From Alkalicoccobacillus murimartini (lineage in GTDB: Bacteria > Bacillota > Bacilli > Bacillales > Bacillaceae_D), in contig NZ_JAUSUA010000001.1 in the NCBI RefSeq assembly GCF_030813245.1, positions 1,054,001 through 1,118,000 on the forward strand: a stretch of 64,000 nucleotides of DNA. Reading direction: 5' to 3'. A program made the translations under genes and the position numbers. Below the pieces are notes generated by a model that worked only from the letters and a program-made list of their open reading frames with translations, did no database searches and was not told the origin of the DNA. This document shows, one piece after another, positions 27,066 through 34,894 of the stretch; within the stretch, counting starts at the first letter, position 1; every line of letters begins with the position of its first letter.

Positions 27066-27335
27066 TTGCCTATTCAAGTATATGATAACGCTCTCTTAGG
27101 TCAAGCTAAGGACTCCAAGTGGATCTACTATTTGATTGAAGACTTATCTAAACAAGGTATACTTCCAACCGTTCCAACTTTGTGTCATCTTACTAAATCA
27201 TCTAGGAAAGATGTTTTTGGTGAACTCGATTCTCTTTTTAATCAAGGAAAAATCGAATGGTTAAATGAGCATACAGTAATCAGCGTACCGAAGCCTAAGT
27301 GGTACATTAACTATCTCAACTCAAATGACCTTTGA
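27066..27335 (+). CDS. Hypothetical protein, 89 residues
   Basis: I do not recognise the family. I choose a TTG start at 27066, with AAAGGTG eight to nine bases upstream, giving MPIQVYDNALLGQAKDSKWIYYLIEDL; a GTG at 27057 overlaps that ribosome site. The product is soluble in appearance. The segment GILPTVPTLCHLTKSSRKDVFGELDSLFNQGKIEW resembles a winged-helix layout (helix, turn, helix, strand), so a DNA-binding role is possible but weakly supported. It follows the small membrane protein on the plus strand. Confidence 0.5.
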   Translation: MPIQVYDNALLGQAKDSKWIYYLIEDLSKQGILPTVPTLCHLTKSSRKDVFGELDSLFNQGKIEWLNEHTVISVPKPKWYINYLNSNDL

Positions 27336-27756
27336 AGTACATTGCTGACCAATACATATACATCATCGAAACAGCTCCGAAATAGGGACATACTTTCTTT
27401 ATTGTTTTAGACGTTTGGTGAGTTTTCTAAGTATCTTGCTATCGATTGCTTAAGATATGTTGAGAGGATGTATTTAAATCAATCTTCATGAGCCATACTA
27501 TTTCTTCTAGAATAAGAACTTTAACTTTAGTTACATCGTAAAAGTGAGCAGTCTTATTTCCAATTTTTTAAAGTTATTGGTGACGTATATTCCCTGCAAC
27601 TAAACTCCTAATAAAATAAAGAGAATATCCTTCTAAAAAGACAAATTATAAAAATAACTTTATAATTTGTCTTTTTTTGTCGAACGACTATTACTTTATA
27701 CCTCCATCATGTATACTACAAAAGGTTTCAAAATATATAAAAGGGGTTTTAAAGTT
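27336..27756. other. AT-rich spacer with a terminator, no gene seen
   Basis: This 421-base stretch between two plus-strand genes holds no supported gene on either strand. A strong terminator sits at 27635-27678. The part after it carries AAAAGGGG, the ribosome site for the DUF4352 gene at 27757. Confidence 0.5.
27635..27678 (+). terminator. Intrinsic terminator
   Basis: A long AT-rich inverted repeat, AAAAAGACAAATTATAAA with TTTATAATTTGTCTTTTTTT, ends in seven T residues on the plus strand. It lies 300 bases after the plus-strand gene at 27066-27335 and directly before the DUF4352 gene. Confidence 0.7.
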
Positions 27757-28350
27757 ATGAAAAAAGTATTTAAGTTTGGCTGTCTTCCTATTATTATTTT
27801 AATCGTACTAATTGCTATTATAGCGGCAATAACTGGTGGAGATGATTCAAATTCATCATCAACTACTTCTGAAGCAAATGCCGACGAGTCTAATCAAAAT
27901 GATTCAGATGAAAGCAATGAAGAAGAATCAACTGAAGATGTTGAAGAAACAGTTAAAATGGGAGAACCACTTGACGTTAATGATATTATTTTCACAGTTT
28001 CAGATCTTACAACATCCGATACTATTGGAAATGATTTCATAAATGAAACTGCTAAAGGTGAATTTTTGCTACTAAGCGTTTCTGTAGAAAACACAAGATC
28101 AGAAAAATTAACAATGAGTAGCGACTACTTTAAGTTAATTGCTGGTGGAGCAACTTATGAATCAGATGTAACGTATAGTATTTATCTTGAGGACGATTCA
28201 ATAATTTATGAAGATATTAATCCTGGCCTAACACTAAATGGTGTTGTTCCATTCGATGTTCCACCGGGTTTAGATCTTTCAGACGCAGTAATCCAAGTTC
28301 AAACTGGAGTATTTGGTACTGAAACTGGAGAGATTGATATAGCTCAATAA
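27757..28350 (+). CDS. DUF4352-containing membrane-anchored or secreted protein
   Basis: The ATG at 27757 (AAGGGG about 10 bases upstream) gives 197 residues starting MKKVFKFGCLPIIILIVLIAIIAAITGG, a membrane anchor or signal sequence with one Cys but no standard lipobox spacing. A low-complexity Ser/Asp/Glu linker (about 30-70) follows, then a beta-rich domain (about 72-190) with VNDIIFTVSDL, KGEFLLLSVSVEN and GVVPFDVPPGL, the pattern of DUF4352 immunoprotective-like extracellular domains common in Firmicutes lipoproteins. Function is unknown. It ends at a terminator. Confidence 0.8.
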   Translation: MKKVFKFGCLPIIILIVLIAIIAAITGGDDSNSSSTTSEANADESNQNDSDESNEEESTEDVEETVKMGEPLDVNDIIFTVSDLTTSDTIGNDFINETAKGEFLLLSVSVENTRSEKLTMSSDYFKLIAGGATYESDVTYSIYLEDDSIIYEDINPGLTLNGVVPFDVPPGLDLSDAVIQVQTGVFGTETGEIDIAQ

Positions 28351-28357
28351 ACAATTC

Positions 28358-28383
28358 AAAAGAGCCAATTAAGGCTCTTTTTT
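28358..28383 (+). terminator. Intrinsic terminator after the DUF4352 gene
   Basis: AAAGAGCC and GGCTCTTT form an eight-base stem with a six-base loop, followed by three more T residues on the plus strand, eight bases after the stop codon. Confidence 0.8.
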
Positions 28384-28453
28384 CTGTACATAAAACAAAA
28401 AAATGGGGAGTAAAAATGATTGATTCATTTTACTCCCCTCATTTCACATCATC

Positions 28454-29314
28454 TTAATTAAAGTTCCACGCATAAAACGTCCACTTTTCAACATCGTCAA
28501 TATAGTACTCCCAAGTGCCAGCATATTCAGTATCGTAAATATAACCATCTTCACCGAAGAAAGCTGTGCTAGGTAAATTTCGTGGAGGTATACAATCCTC
28601 AGCAGGACATAAACCACTTTCACCGGTTAAAGGTGCATATCTGAAGTCGTCAGAAGCAGGATTATATGCATGAGGAACACCTGTCTTAGTAGTGGAATCG
28701 ACTGAGATGCTTGGCACAGAATCAACTCTCAAGAATGCTGACCAAGGATATCCCTTACCATCAATCCATCCATCATCTTTTACAGTGCCCTCAGCTACAC
28801 TTTCATTTGAATCTTCTTCTTTTGATTCAGTTGAGTCTTCTACTATCTCTGGCTCATCTTGTGCCTCATCAAGAGAAGATTCGTTATCAGTAGAATCTGA
28901 ATTATCGCTTTCTTCATTATTTATTTCCTCTGACTCTTCATCCTCTTCTACTATTGTCCCATTCTCACTTACTAAATCATCTTCTTTTTCATGTGTTATT
29001 TCAGCACTCTCTAATCCCAAGTCTGCAATTATAAAAGCTAAAAGTTCGTCATTCACTTTATCTAAATCTATTTTGTCTATGTCTAAGAATGGATAAGATT
29101 TGTATTTAAAGTTGTTACTTACCTCAAAATCCTCATTATAAAGAGTTCCGTAATCAAAGGATGATTCATCTAAACCTTCTGCAGTAACTTCGGTGGGTTC
29201 TTCTTCTTTGTCTCCTTGGCTTAATGATAATTGTAAACCTGTACAAGCTGATAAAAGTACAGTACATAATATTAATAAGGAAAAATTGAGTTTTGATAGA
29301 GCGGAATTATTCAA
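28454..29314 (-). CDS. Lipoprotein with acidic low-complexity linker
   Basis: I do not recognise the family. A TTG at 29314 preceded by AAAGGGGAGAGG gives 286 residues beginning MNNSALSKLNFSLLILCTVLLSACTG: a signal peptide with lipobox LSAC, so the mature protein is a membrane-anchored lipoprotein from Cys 24 or so. A strongly acidic Glu/Ser/Asp linker occupies about 100-175. The C-terminal domain (about 175-286) has DGWIDGKGYPWSAFLRVD, a CPAEDC pair that could form a disulfide, and a Trp/Tyr-rich end (GTWEYYIDDVEKWTFYAW). It is convergent with the DUF4352 gene. Role unknown. Confidence 0.75.
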   Translation of the reverse strand: MNNSALSKLNFSLLILCTVLLSACTGLQLSLSQGDKEEEPTEVTAEGLDESSFDYGTLYNEDFEVSNNFKYKSYPFLDIDKIDLDKVNDELLAFIIADLGLESAEITHEKEDDLVSENGTIVEEDEESEEINNEESDNSDSTDNESSLDEAQDEPEIVEDSTESKEEDSNESVAEGTVKDDGWIDGKGYPWSAFLRVDSVPSISVDSTTKTGVPHAYNPASDDFRYAPLTGESGLCPAEDCIPPRNLPSTAFFGEDGYIYDTEYAGTWEYYIDDVEKWTFYAWNFN

Positions 29315-29445
29315 AGACCTCTCCCCTTTTCGATTTTGTAGAAGTAATACCAATGTAAATTATACAACATTAATTCTATTTATAACCATATATATTACGA
29401 AAAAAGGGCAGAATACAGAATCTAAACTGTATAATCCCCTTAATT

Positions 29446-29990
29446 TCATTGCATTAATCTTTCCCACGTATTCTGTTCTGTAATACCATCTACCACTAGC
29501 CTTTACTACGTTGGAATGCCTTCACAGCACTATCAGTACCGTTTCCAAATACTCCATCAACGGCCAACTTAGCACCATTAATATTCAAAGAAGATTATAG
29601 TAATCTAACCCAAAACTCTTGAGTAGACTTTAATCTATGTGTTCGTGCTACAGCCTTACTTTTTTAGCACCAAAGATACCTTCAATACCAACACCATCAA
29701 AATACTGATATTCGCTCACAGAAGCATCCTTGGTAAGTTTCTCAGCAAGTCCATCTACATCTAATCGTTTAAAGCTTACTTTAGTTGGATAAGAACGACT
29801 ATTCAAGAAATCATGCAGTGGGTGCCGGTACTACAGGCGCTGTGATCTGTGTCCCTTCCGTAAATTTATCAGATCCTTAAGCAATAGCATCATTTTGAAA
29901 ATGTGGCATATCCCAACCCCACATAGCATAACCCCAACTTAATACTGCGTCTTGCATAAGCTTAATAACTCGCTTGTTATGCCGACGCAT
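29446..29990 (-). pseudogene. Decayed cell-wall lytic or peptidoglycan-binding protein
   Basis: No intact frame spans this area, but on the minus strand three frames read in order as one broken gene. It begins with RRHNKRVIKLMQDAVLSWG and WGWDMPHFQNDAIA before a stop codon, then DVDGLAEKLTKDASVSEYQ and DGVGIEGIFGAK, where an A6 run (T at 29660-29665) breaks the frame, and finally GAKLAVDGVFGNGTDSAVKA, FQRSKG and, in another frame, LVVDGITEQNTWERLMQ. The last part is a clear PG_binding_1 repeat split by a frameshift. It resembles the end of a phage-type endolysin or spore cortex hydrolase. Several stops and shifts mean it is not functional. Confidence 0.65.
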
Positions 29991-29999
29991 TGTTCTTAA

Positions 30000-30113
30000 C
30001 TCAAAACTGAGCCGTTAGATATACGTCAGATGCAGAAGCGGATCAAGCATTACGCACGGGAATCAGGTGTAGAAAAAGAAGTCGCTAACACGCCCCTGTA
30101 TGCGCAAATGTAA
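30000..30113 (+). pseudogene. Probable tyrosine recombinase remnant
   Basis: On the plus strand a short frame between two stop codons reads EPLDIRQMQKRIKHYARESG followed by VEKEVA. This resembles the segment just before the HxLRH catalytic box in Firmicutes tyrosine recombinases (PLS.R.IQKRI.YYA..AGV). The HxLRH box itself is not seen; the frame degenerates into NTPLYAQM and stops. It is too short for certainty. If right, it is the scar of a mobile element next to rplS. Confidence 0.4.
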
Positions 30114-30187
30114 GCGAAAGAGCATAACCCCCTTAGGCCAATGAAATTCGACAAATCAAGCGCATCCATAAACTTCAAAAAAAAACA

Positions 30188-30226
30188 CAAAAAAAAGAGC
30201 ACTCCTCAGACCGAGGAATACTCTCT
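30188..30226 (-). terminator. Intrinsic terminator after rplS
   Basis: AGAGCACTCCTC (30196-30207) pairs with GAGGAATACTCT (30213-30224) around a short loop. On the minus strand a run of eight or more T residues follows. It lies 20 bases past the rplS stop and ends the trmD-rplS transcripts. Confidence 0.88.
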
Positions 30227-30247
30227 TTAAATACATCAACAGTTAGC

Positions 30248-30595
30248 TTATCTGCGAAGTTCTTTAATGCGGGCAGCTTTTCCACGTAGGTTACGTAGAT
30301 AGTAAAGCTTAGCACGACGTACTTTACCGTAACGTTTCACTTCAATCTTATCGATTTTAGGTGAATGTAATGGGAATGTACGCTCAACACCTACACCATA
30401 AGAAATTTTACGAGCTGTGAATGTTTCGCTGATTCCGAATCCACGACGTTTGATTACTACGCCTTCAAAAAGCTGGATACGCTCACGAGTTCCCTCAACA
30501 ACTTTAACGTGAATCGTTAATGTGTCACCAGGACGGAACGATGGAAGATCAGTACGAAGCTGTTCGTTTGTAATTTCTGTAATAATGTTACTCAT
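30248..30595 (-). CDS. rplS: 50S ribosomal protein L19
   Basis: L19 sits at the interface of the two ribosomal subunits. The 115-residue product has the family core [54 protein letters not shown] and the basic end [20 protein letters not shown] strong GGAGGGG ribosome site precedes the ATG. It lies 150 bases downstream of trmD with its own promoter and a probable autoregulatory leader. Confidence 0.98.
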   Translation of the reverse strand: MSNIITEITNEQLRTDLPSFRPGDTLTIHVKVVEGTRERIQLFEGVVIKRRGFGISETFTARKISYGVGVERTFPLHSPKIDKIEVKRYGKVRRAKLYYLRNLRGKAARIKELRR

Positions 30596-30602
30596 TGTCG
30601 TA

Positions 30603-30682
30603 TTCCCCTCCTTCCAAACAGACGTTCATGTCGGGTCGCCGCAGCGGAACATCTTGATAGTGGGCAAATTGCCACAAGATAT
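30603..30682 (-). ncRNA. Candidate L19 leader (ribosomal protein autoregulatory element)
   Basis: The 5' leader of rplS contains two adjacent hairpins: CTTGTGGCAATTTGCCCACTATCAAG folds on itself (CTTG/CAAG, GTGG/CCAC), and GATGTTCCGCTGCGG-type sequence pairs with GACGTTCATGTC. Position and fold fit the L19 leader known upstream of rplS in Bacillales. I cannot run a covariance model, so this is a candidate. Confidence 0.5.
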
Positions 30683-30711
30683 ATACTAGCATAGATAAAA
30701 CCATGACACAA
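30683..30711 (-). promoter_or_regulatory. Candidate rplS promoter
   Basis: TTGTGT (30706-30711) is followed after 17 bases by TAGTAT (30683-30688) with an extended TGC just upstream of the -10. Moderate matches to SigA, well placed to give a transcript that includes the leader hairpins. Confidence 0.4.
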
Positions 30712-30745
30712 GATTGTTTTAAAAGAAATGCCAAGCTTTTTTACC

Positions 30746-31477
30746 TTACACGTCTTTTTTCCATTCTTTTAGCCAGGTTTGTTGTTGTTTTGTTAGGCTA
30801 CTTTCATTCAGCAAGTCTGGACGTCTTTCAACTGTTCGTTTCAATGATTGCTTTGCTCGCCATTCTTCTATTTGTTTATGATGACCCGACATTAAAACAT
30901 CAGGCACATCCATCCCATTATATGAGGCAGGACGAGTGTATTGAGGATGTTCTAGTAAGCCTGTTGAGAACGAATCAGAGATTGCTGACTCTTCATTACC
31001 AAGAACTCCAGGAAGCAATCTAGTGACACTATCAGCGACTACCATAGCACCTAGTTCACCACCAGTTAAGACATAATCACCTAGGGAGATTTCATCTGTA
31101 ACCAAATGGGTTCGAATTCGTTCGTCAAAGCCCTCATAATGCCCGCAGATCAAGATTAGTTGATCTTCTTGTGCCAGCTCTTCTGCTTTTTTTTGATTGT
31201 AAGGCTCGCCTTGTGGGCATAACATAACGACTCTTGGTTTCGTATCAGGTTGTTTAATTGCTTGGACTGCATCGAATATTGGCTGCGGGGTTAACACCAT
31301 TCCTGCGCCACCACCATAGGGATAATCGTCCACTCGATGATGTTTGTTTGTTGAAAACGTTCTAAAATCCGTTACGTGAAAAGAGATCAGGCCTTTTTCA
31401 GCAGCTGATTTTAAAATCGAGCTACCAAAGACACCTTGAAACATTTCTGGAAACAGACTCAAAACATCAATTCTCAT
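30746..31477 (-). CDS. trmD: tRNA (guanine-N1)-methyltransferase TrmD
   Basis: TrmD methylates G37 of tRNAs, preventing frameshifts. The 243-residue product has the trefoil-knot fold signatures: [17 protein letters not shown] at the start, [58 protein letters not shown] (SAM-binding knot) and [21 protein letters not shown]. Its start overlaps the rimM stop codon by four bases, the standard rimM-trmD coupling. Confidence 0.98.
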   Translation of the reverse strand: MRIDVLSLFPEMFQGVFGSSILKSAAEKGLISFHVTDFRTFSTNKHHRVDDYPYGGGAGMVLTPQPIFDAVQAIKQPDTKPRVVMLCPQGEPYNQKKAEELAQEDQLILICGHYEGFDERIRTHLVTDEISLGDYVLTGGELGAMVVADSVTRLLPGVLGNEESAISDSFSTGLLEHPQYTRPASYNGMDVPDVLMSGHHKQIEEWRAKQSLKRTVERRPDLLNESSLTKQQQTWLKEWKKDV

Positions 31478-31989
31478 ACATCCAAACCTTCTAGCATGTG
31501 TATCGTAATGGTTTTGTTGTTCACATCTACTTCACGAACAACAGACTCGATATACGGGACAAGTAAATCCTTTTGACCTTCTCGTTTAACAACCCAGACG
31601 TCATTTGCTCCTGGGCTAAGAATTTCAATAATTCGTCCAATCTTAAGTCCTTCTTCACTGACAACTGTACACCCAATAATTTCGTGATAATAATACTCAC
31701 CAATTTCAAGCTCTTCTTGCTTATCCGCTGAAACATACAACGTTAGTCCTTTAAACTGTTCAACTAAGTTGATATTTTCATACCCTTCAAAGGTAACTAA
31801 CTCAAACTGTTTATGACTACGGTGTGTGATTATTTTTAATTCAAGGTAGCTGCCATCCTCTTTACGAATAGCCAGTGTACTGCCCTTAGCAAATCGTTTC
31901 TCTGCAAAGTCTGTACTTGATAGAATACGCACTTCTCCACGGACTCCATGAGTATTAACGAGTTTCCCTACCTTATACCAATCCGTCAT
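31474..31989 (-). CDS. rimM: 16S rRNA processing protein RimM
   Basis: RimM assists 30S head maturation and binds S19. The ATG at 31989 gives 171 residues starting [28 protein letters not shown]; the same frame stays open upstream through ylqD but without family similarity. The PRC barrel (about 95-171) has [20 protein letters not shown] and [20 protein letters not shown]. It overlaps ylqD by 17 bases and trmD by four. Confidence 0.96.
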   Translation of the reverse strand: MTDWYKVGKLVNTHGVRGEVRILSSTDFAEKRFAKGSTLAIRKEDGSYLELKIITHRSHKQFELVTFEGYENINLVEQFKGLTLYVSADKQEELEIGEYYYHEIIGCTVVSEEGLKIGRIIEILSPGANDVWVVKREGQKDLLVPYIESVVREVDVNNKTITIHMLEGLDV

Positions 31990-32389
31990 CAGAACGCCTA
32001 CTTTCTCGAAATTGTTCAATGGTTCCATCTCGCACAACCATTTCAAGCTCTTGCCCTTGATCTGGCCATGTATCACCAATGTTAAGCTCCACAATCGCTT
32101 GTGCGTACCCATCTGCAATCTCTGTACCCATTTCAAGTTTCTGTAGTTGCTGGAGCTTAAACTCAATGCTTTTTCTTTTTTCCGTTCGCTTGTTTATTTC
32201 TTGTTCATATCGCTTTCGTACTTGAAATTCCTTTGAAGACGAACCTTTAATGGCTTTTTGAAGTTGAAAGTGTAACTGGTCCATCTCACGTTGAACCTGC
32301 TCAATCTCTTCATGTAACCCTTTAGCTAACGTTTCTTTTTTGAGCTCAGTAAACACTTGTTTTATGGCAACGGTTTGCAAAAACTGCAT
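31973..32389 (-). CDS. ylqD: YlqD family protein
   Basis: The ATG at 32389, preceded by GGGAGAG, gives 138 residues beginning MQFLQTVAIKQVFTELKKETL. The first half is a strong coiled coil (GLHEEIEQVQREMDQLHFQLQKA to about residue 85), and the C-terminal half carries DGYAQAIVELNIGDTWPDQG and VRDGTIEQFRE. YlqD is a conserved Bacillus protein of unknown role that always sits between khpA and rimM, so a link with ribosome maturation is likely only by context. Confidence 0.9.
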   Translation of the reverse strand: MQFLQTVAIKQVFTELKKETLAKGLHEEIEQVQREMDQLHFQLQKAIKGSSSKEFQVRKRYEQEINKRTEKRKSIEFKLQQLQKLEMGTEIADGYAQAIVELNIGDTWPDQGQELEMVVRDGTIEQFRESRRSDDGLV

Positions 32390-32446
32390 GTCATCACTCT
32401 CCCACATTAGACAGGTGTGGCGAATCTCGCCTTAAAAGACATACAA

Positions 32447-32476
32447 GAAAAGGGAGAGGTTTCCCCCACCCTTTCT
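32447..32476 (-). terminator. Candidate terminator or attenuator after khpA
   Basis: AAAGGGAGAGG and CCCACCCTTT pair imperfectly next to the khpA stop codon; the minus strand continues TTTTCTTG. It could give partial termination before ylqD-rimM-trmD. Confidence 0.45.
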
Positions 32477-32707
32477 TTATTCAACGATATCCAGCTTTAC
32501 TTTCTTGCCCTGCTTATTAACAGCTGCATACACAACTGAGCGCAGAGCTTTTGCTGTTCGTCCGTTTTTACCAATGATCTTTCCCATATCGTCCGGATGA
32601 ACCGTTAATCGTAAATAAACTGTCTGATCTTCTTGATGCTCTTCAACCTTTACAGATTCCGGATCATCAACAAGTGATTGAGCTATATGTTCAACTAACG
32701 CTTTCAT
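32477..32707 (-). CDS. khpA: RNA-binding KH domain protein KhpA (YlqC)
   Basis: KhpA is a small single-KH RNA-binding protein that works with KhpB/EloR in many Firmicutes. The 76-residue product starts MKALVEHIAQSLVDDPESV; the KH GXXG loop is in MGKIIGKNGRTAKALRSVV. I use the ATG at 32707 since GAGGTGAT precedes it by about seven bases; a GTG one codon earlier is also open. It sits between rpsP and ylqD. Confidence 0.95.
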   Translation of the reverse strand: MKALVEHIAQSLVDDPESVKVEEHQEDQTVYLRLTVHPDDMGKIIGKNGRTAKALRSVVYAAVNKQGKKVKLDIVE

Positions 32708-32728
32708 CACAGATCACCTCTAGAGAAA

Positions 32729-33001
32729 TTACTTTTGGTTTTTAGCGTTATGAAGCTTTTCCATTAAACCTTCTTTAGAGAAAAGGTTACGAACTGTGTC
32801 AGAAGGTTTTGCACCTTTTAACATCCATTCAAGTGCTTTGTCTTCTTTAACAGAAAACTGAGCAGGTTGAGCAATTGGATTATACGTTCCAATTTCCTCA
32901 ATGAAACGTCCGTCACGTGGAGCACGGGAATCTGCTACTACTACACGGTAGACAGGAGCTTTCTTTGAACCAATACGTTTAAGTCGAATTTTAACAGCCA
33001 T
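32729..33001 (-). CDS. rpsP: 30S ribosomal protein S16
   Basis: The ATG at 33001, with GGAGGTG upstream, gives 90 residues: [36 protein letters not shown] is unmistakable S16, followed by [36 protein letters not shown]. It begins 100 bases after ffh on the same strand, the start of the rpsP-khpA-ylqD-rimM-trmD-rplS ribosomal block. Confidence 0.98.
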   Translation of the reverse strand: MAVKIRLKRIGSKKAPVYRVVVADSRAPRDGRFIEEIGTYNPIAQPAQFSVKEDKALEWMLKGAKPSDTVRNLFSKEGLMEKLHNAKNQK

Positions 33002-33100
33002 TGCGCTGTACACCTCCAAGATTATTTACACAATTTAGTATAATATCATCAATTCCACTCTCATACAAGACTTTCTTTTATGAGGAGAATAGATTTTCAT

Positions 33101-34459
33101 TTAAAATGGGAGCTTAAAGCCACCCATACCTTTGCCACGCTTGCGGCCTTTTCCACTTTGCATGCCCGTCATCTGCTTCATCATTTTTTTCATATCTTCA
33201 AACTGCTTTAACAGACGATTTACATCTTGAATCGTTGTTCCGCTACCTTTTGCAATACGGCGGCGGCGACTACCATTTAAGATGGACGGATCTTGTTTTT
33301 CCTTTTTGGTCATAGAGCGAACAATCGCTTCTACCCGACCAATTTGTTTTTCATCTACTTGTAGGTCTTTCATGCCTTTATTTTTTTTCATGCCAGGCAT
33401 CATACCAAGTAGATCTTCGAGTGGCCCCATACTGCGGACCTGCTCAAGCTGTTCTAGAAAGTCGTCAAACGAAAAATCAGCTGTACGCATTTTTTTCTCA
33501 AGCTCACGCGCTTTTGCTTCATCTACATTCGTTTGAGCTTTTTCAATCAGCGTTAGCACATCACCCATTCCAAGAATACGTGAGGCCATACGATCAGGGT
33601 AAAAAGGCTCAAGTTGATCTACTTTTTCACCAATACCTGCAAATTTAATTGGTGTATTGGTTACAGCTTTAACTGAAATAGCCGCCCCACCACGTGTGTC
33701 TCCATCCAACTTGGATAAGATTACACCGCTTAATCCTAGCTGATCGTTAAACGTTTCAGCTACATTGACAGCGTCCTGACCCGTCATAGCATCAATCACA
33801 AGCAAGATTTCATCAGGTTCAACAGTTTCCTTGATTTGACTCAATTCACCCATTAACTCTTGATCCACATGTAATCGACCAGCGGTATCAATCAAGACGT
33901 AGTCATGATGATCTTCCTTCGCTTTGGCAATAGCTTGCTTTGCAATCTCAACTGGACTGACTTGATCTCCAAGTGAGAAAACAGGCATATCTATTTGCTT
34001 ACCTAACGTCTCTAACTGCTTAATCGCAGCAGGGCGATAGATATCCGCCGCAACAAGCAACGGCATACGATTATGCTTTTTGCGAAGATAATTTGCAAGC
34101 TTGGCTGAAGCCGTTGTTTTACCAGCCCCCTGTAAACCGACCATCATAATAACGGTTGGAGATTTAGAGGAAACGGCTAGTTTGCTTTGCTCACCACCCA
34201 TTAAAGCGGTCAGCTCTTCGTTTACAACTTTTATGACTTGTTGACCCGGGGTTAGACTTTTCATAACCTCTTGGCCAAGTGCCTTTTCTTTCACATCAGC
34301 AATAAATTGTTTAACGACTTTAAAGTTCACATCGGCTTCCAGTAGTGCAAGCCTGACTTCGCGCATCATTTCTTTAATGTCCTGCTCACTGACCTTACCT
34401 TTGCCACGAATCTTTGTCAGTGTACCCTGGAGCCGCTCAGCTAAGCCTTCAAATGCCAT
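33101..34459 (-). CDS. ffh: Signal recognition particle protein Ffh
   Basis: Ffh (SRP54) binds signal sequences and 4.5S/scRNA and delivers ribosomes to FtsY. The 452-residue product has the N-domain, the GTPase G1 MMVGLQGAGKTTASAKLA, DTAGRLHVDQEL (G3), TKLDGDTRGG (G4) and the Met-rich M domain at the C-terminus (EDMKKMMKQMTGMQSGKGRKRGKG). ylxM lies just upstream with 11 bases between them, as in B. subtilis. Confidence 0.98.
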   Translation of the reverse strand: MAFEGLAERLQGTLTKIRGKGKVSEQDIKEMMREVRLALLEADVNFKVVKQFIADVKEKALGQEVMKSLTPGQQVIKVVNEELTALMGGEQSKLAVSSKSPTVIMMVGLQGAGKTTASAKLANYLRKKHNRMPLLVAADIYRPAAIKQLETLGKQIDMPVFSLGDQVSPVEIAKQAIAKAKEDHHDYVLIDTAGRLHVDQELMGELSQIKETVEPDEILLVIDAMTGQDAVNVAETFNDQLGLSGVILSKLDGDTRGGAAISVKAVTNTPIKFAGIGEKVDQLEPFYPDRMASRILGMGDVLTLIEKAQTNVDEAKARELEKKMRTADFSFDDFLEQLEQVRSMGPLEDLLGMMPGMKKNKGMKDLQVDEKQIGRVEAIVRSMTKKEKQDPSILNGSRRRRIAKGSGTTIQDVNRLLKQFEDMKKMMKQMTGMQSGKGRKRGKGMGGFKLPF

Positions 34460-34470
34460 ATTACCGCCTC

Positions 34471-34800
34471 CTAGTCCAGTTTCTCAATAGATTCTATTAG
34501 ATTCTGCATCTCTTCAGGAGTCGCGTTCTGTTGAATAGCTGTTTTCGTCTGAGTTAGCAGGCTTGTTCGCTTTTCAAACTTATCTAAAAGCATTAACTTG
34601 TTTTCATACTCTTCAAGCATCGCTTCTGTACGTTTGATGTTGTCGTACACGGCCTGACGGCTAACTTCAAACTGCTCGGCAATTTCACCTAGGGAAAAAT
34701 CATCTAAATAATACTGGGACATATATTCGCGCTGCTTCAGAGTGAGCAGGGAATGATAGAAATCAAACAAATAGTTCATTCTGAGCGTTTTATCTAGCAC
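34471..34800 (-). CDS. ylxM: YlxM family DNA-binding / SRP-associated protein
   Basis: A GTG at 34800 preceded by GGGGTGA starts a 109-residue product, [27 protein letters not shown]. It has an HTH of the sigma-70 region 4 type: [40 protein letters not shown]. In streptococci the homologue stimulates the Ffh-FtsY GTPase cycle; a gene-regulatory role is also possible. It is cotranscribed with ffh. Confidence 0.95.
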   Translation of the reverse strand: MLDKTLRMNYLFDFYHSLLTLKQREYMSQYYLDDFSLGEIAEQFEVSRQAVYDNIKRTEAMLEEYENKLMLLDKFEKRTSLLTQTKTAIQQNATPEEMQNLIESIEKLD

Positions 34801-34843
34801 GAAGCTTCACCCCTTGTTAAGTGATTCCCCTTTACGAGAGTTT

Positions 34844-34872
34844 ATATTACAGCAGACGAACTCCTGTGTCAA
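34844..34872 (-). promoter_or_regulatory. Candidate promoter of ylxM-ffh
   Basis: A perfect TTGACA -35 (34867-34872), a 17-base spacer and TAATAT at -10 (34844-34849) lie in the ftsY-ylxM spacer, about 44 bases before the ylxM start. This predicts that ylxM-ffh has a promoter separate from smc-ftsY. Confidence 0.6.
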
Positions 34873-34894
34873 GTTTTTTTCTTAACAACTATAC

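Noticed and set aside
28692-29096. 134-codon Ser-rich plus-strand frame
   Set aside because: Mirror of the acidic linker in the lipoprotein gene, where repeated codons keep the opposite frame open.
30703-31023. 106-codon plus-strand frame over trmD
   Set aside because: Opposite strand of trmD; the hydrophobic look comes from reading the reverse of conserved codons.
31990-32166. Upstream extension of rimM
   Set aside because: The open frame extends 59 codons but lies in the coding part of ylqD and lacks RimM-like sequence; the ATG at 31989 matches family starts.
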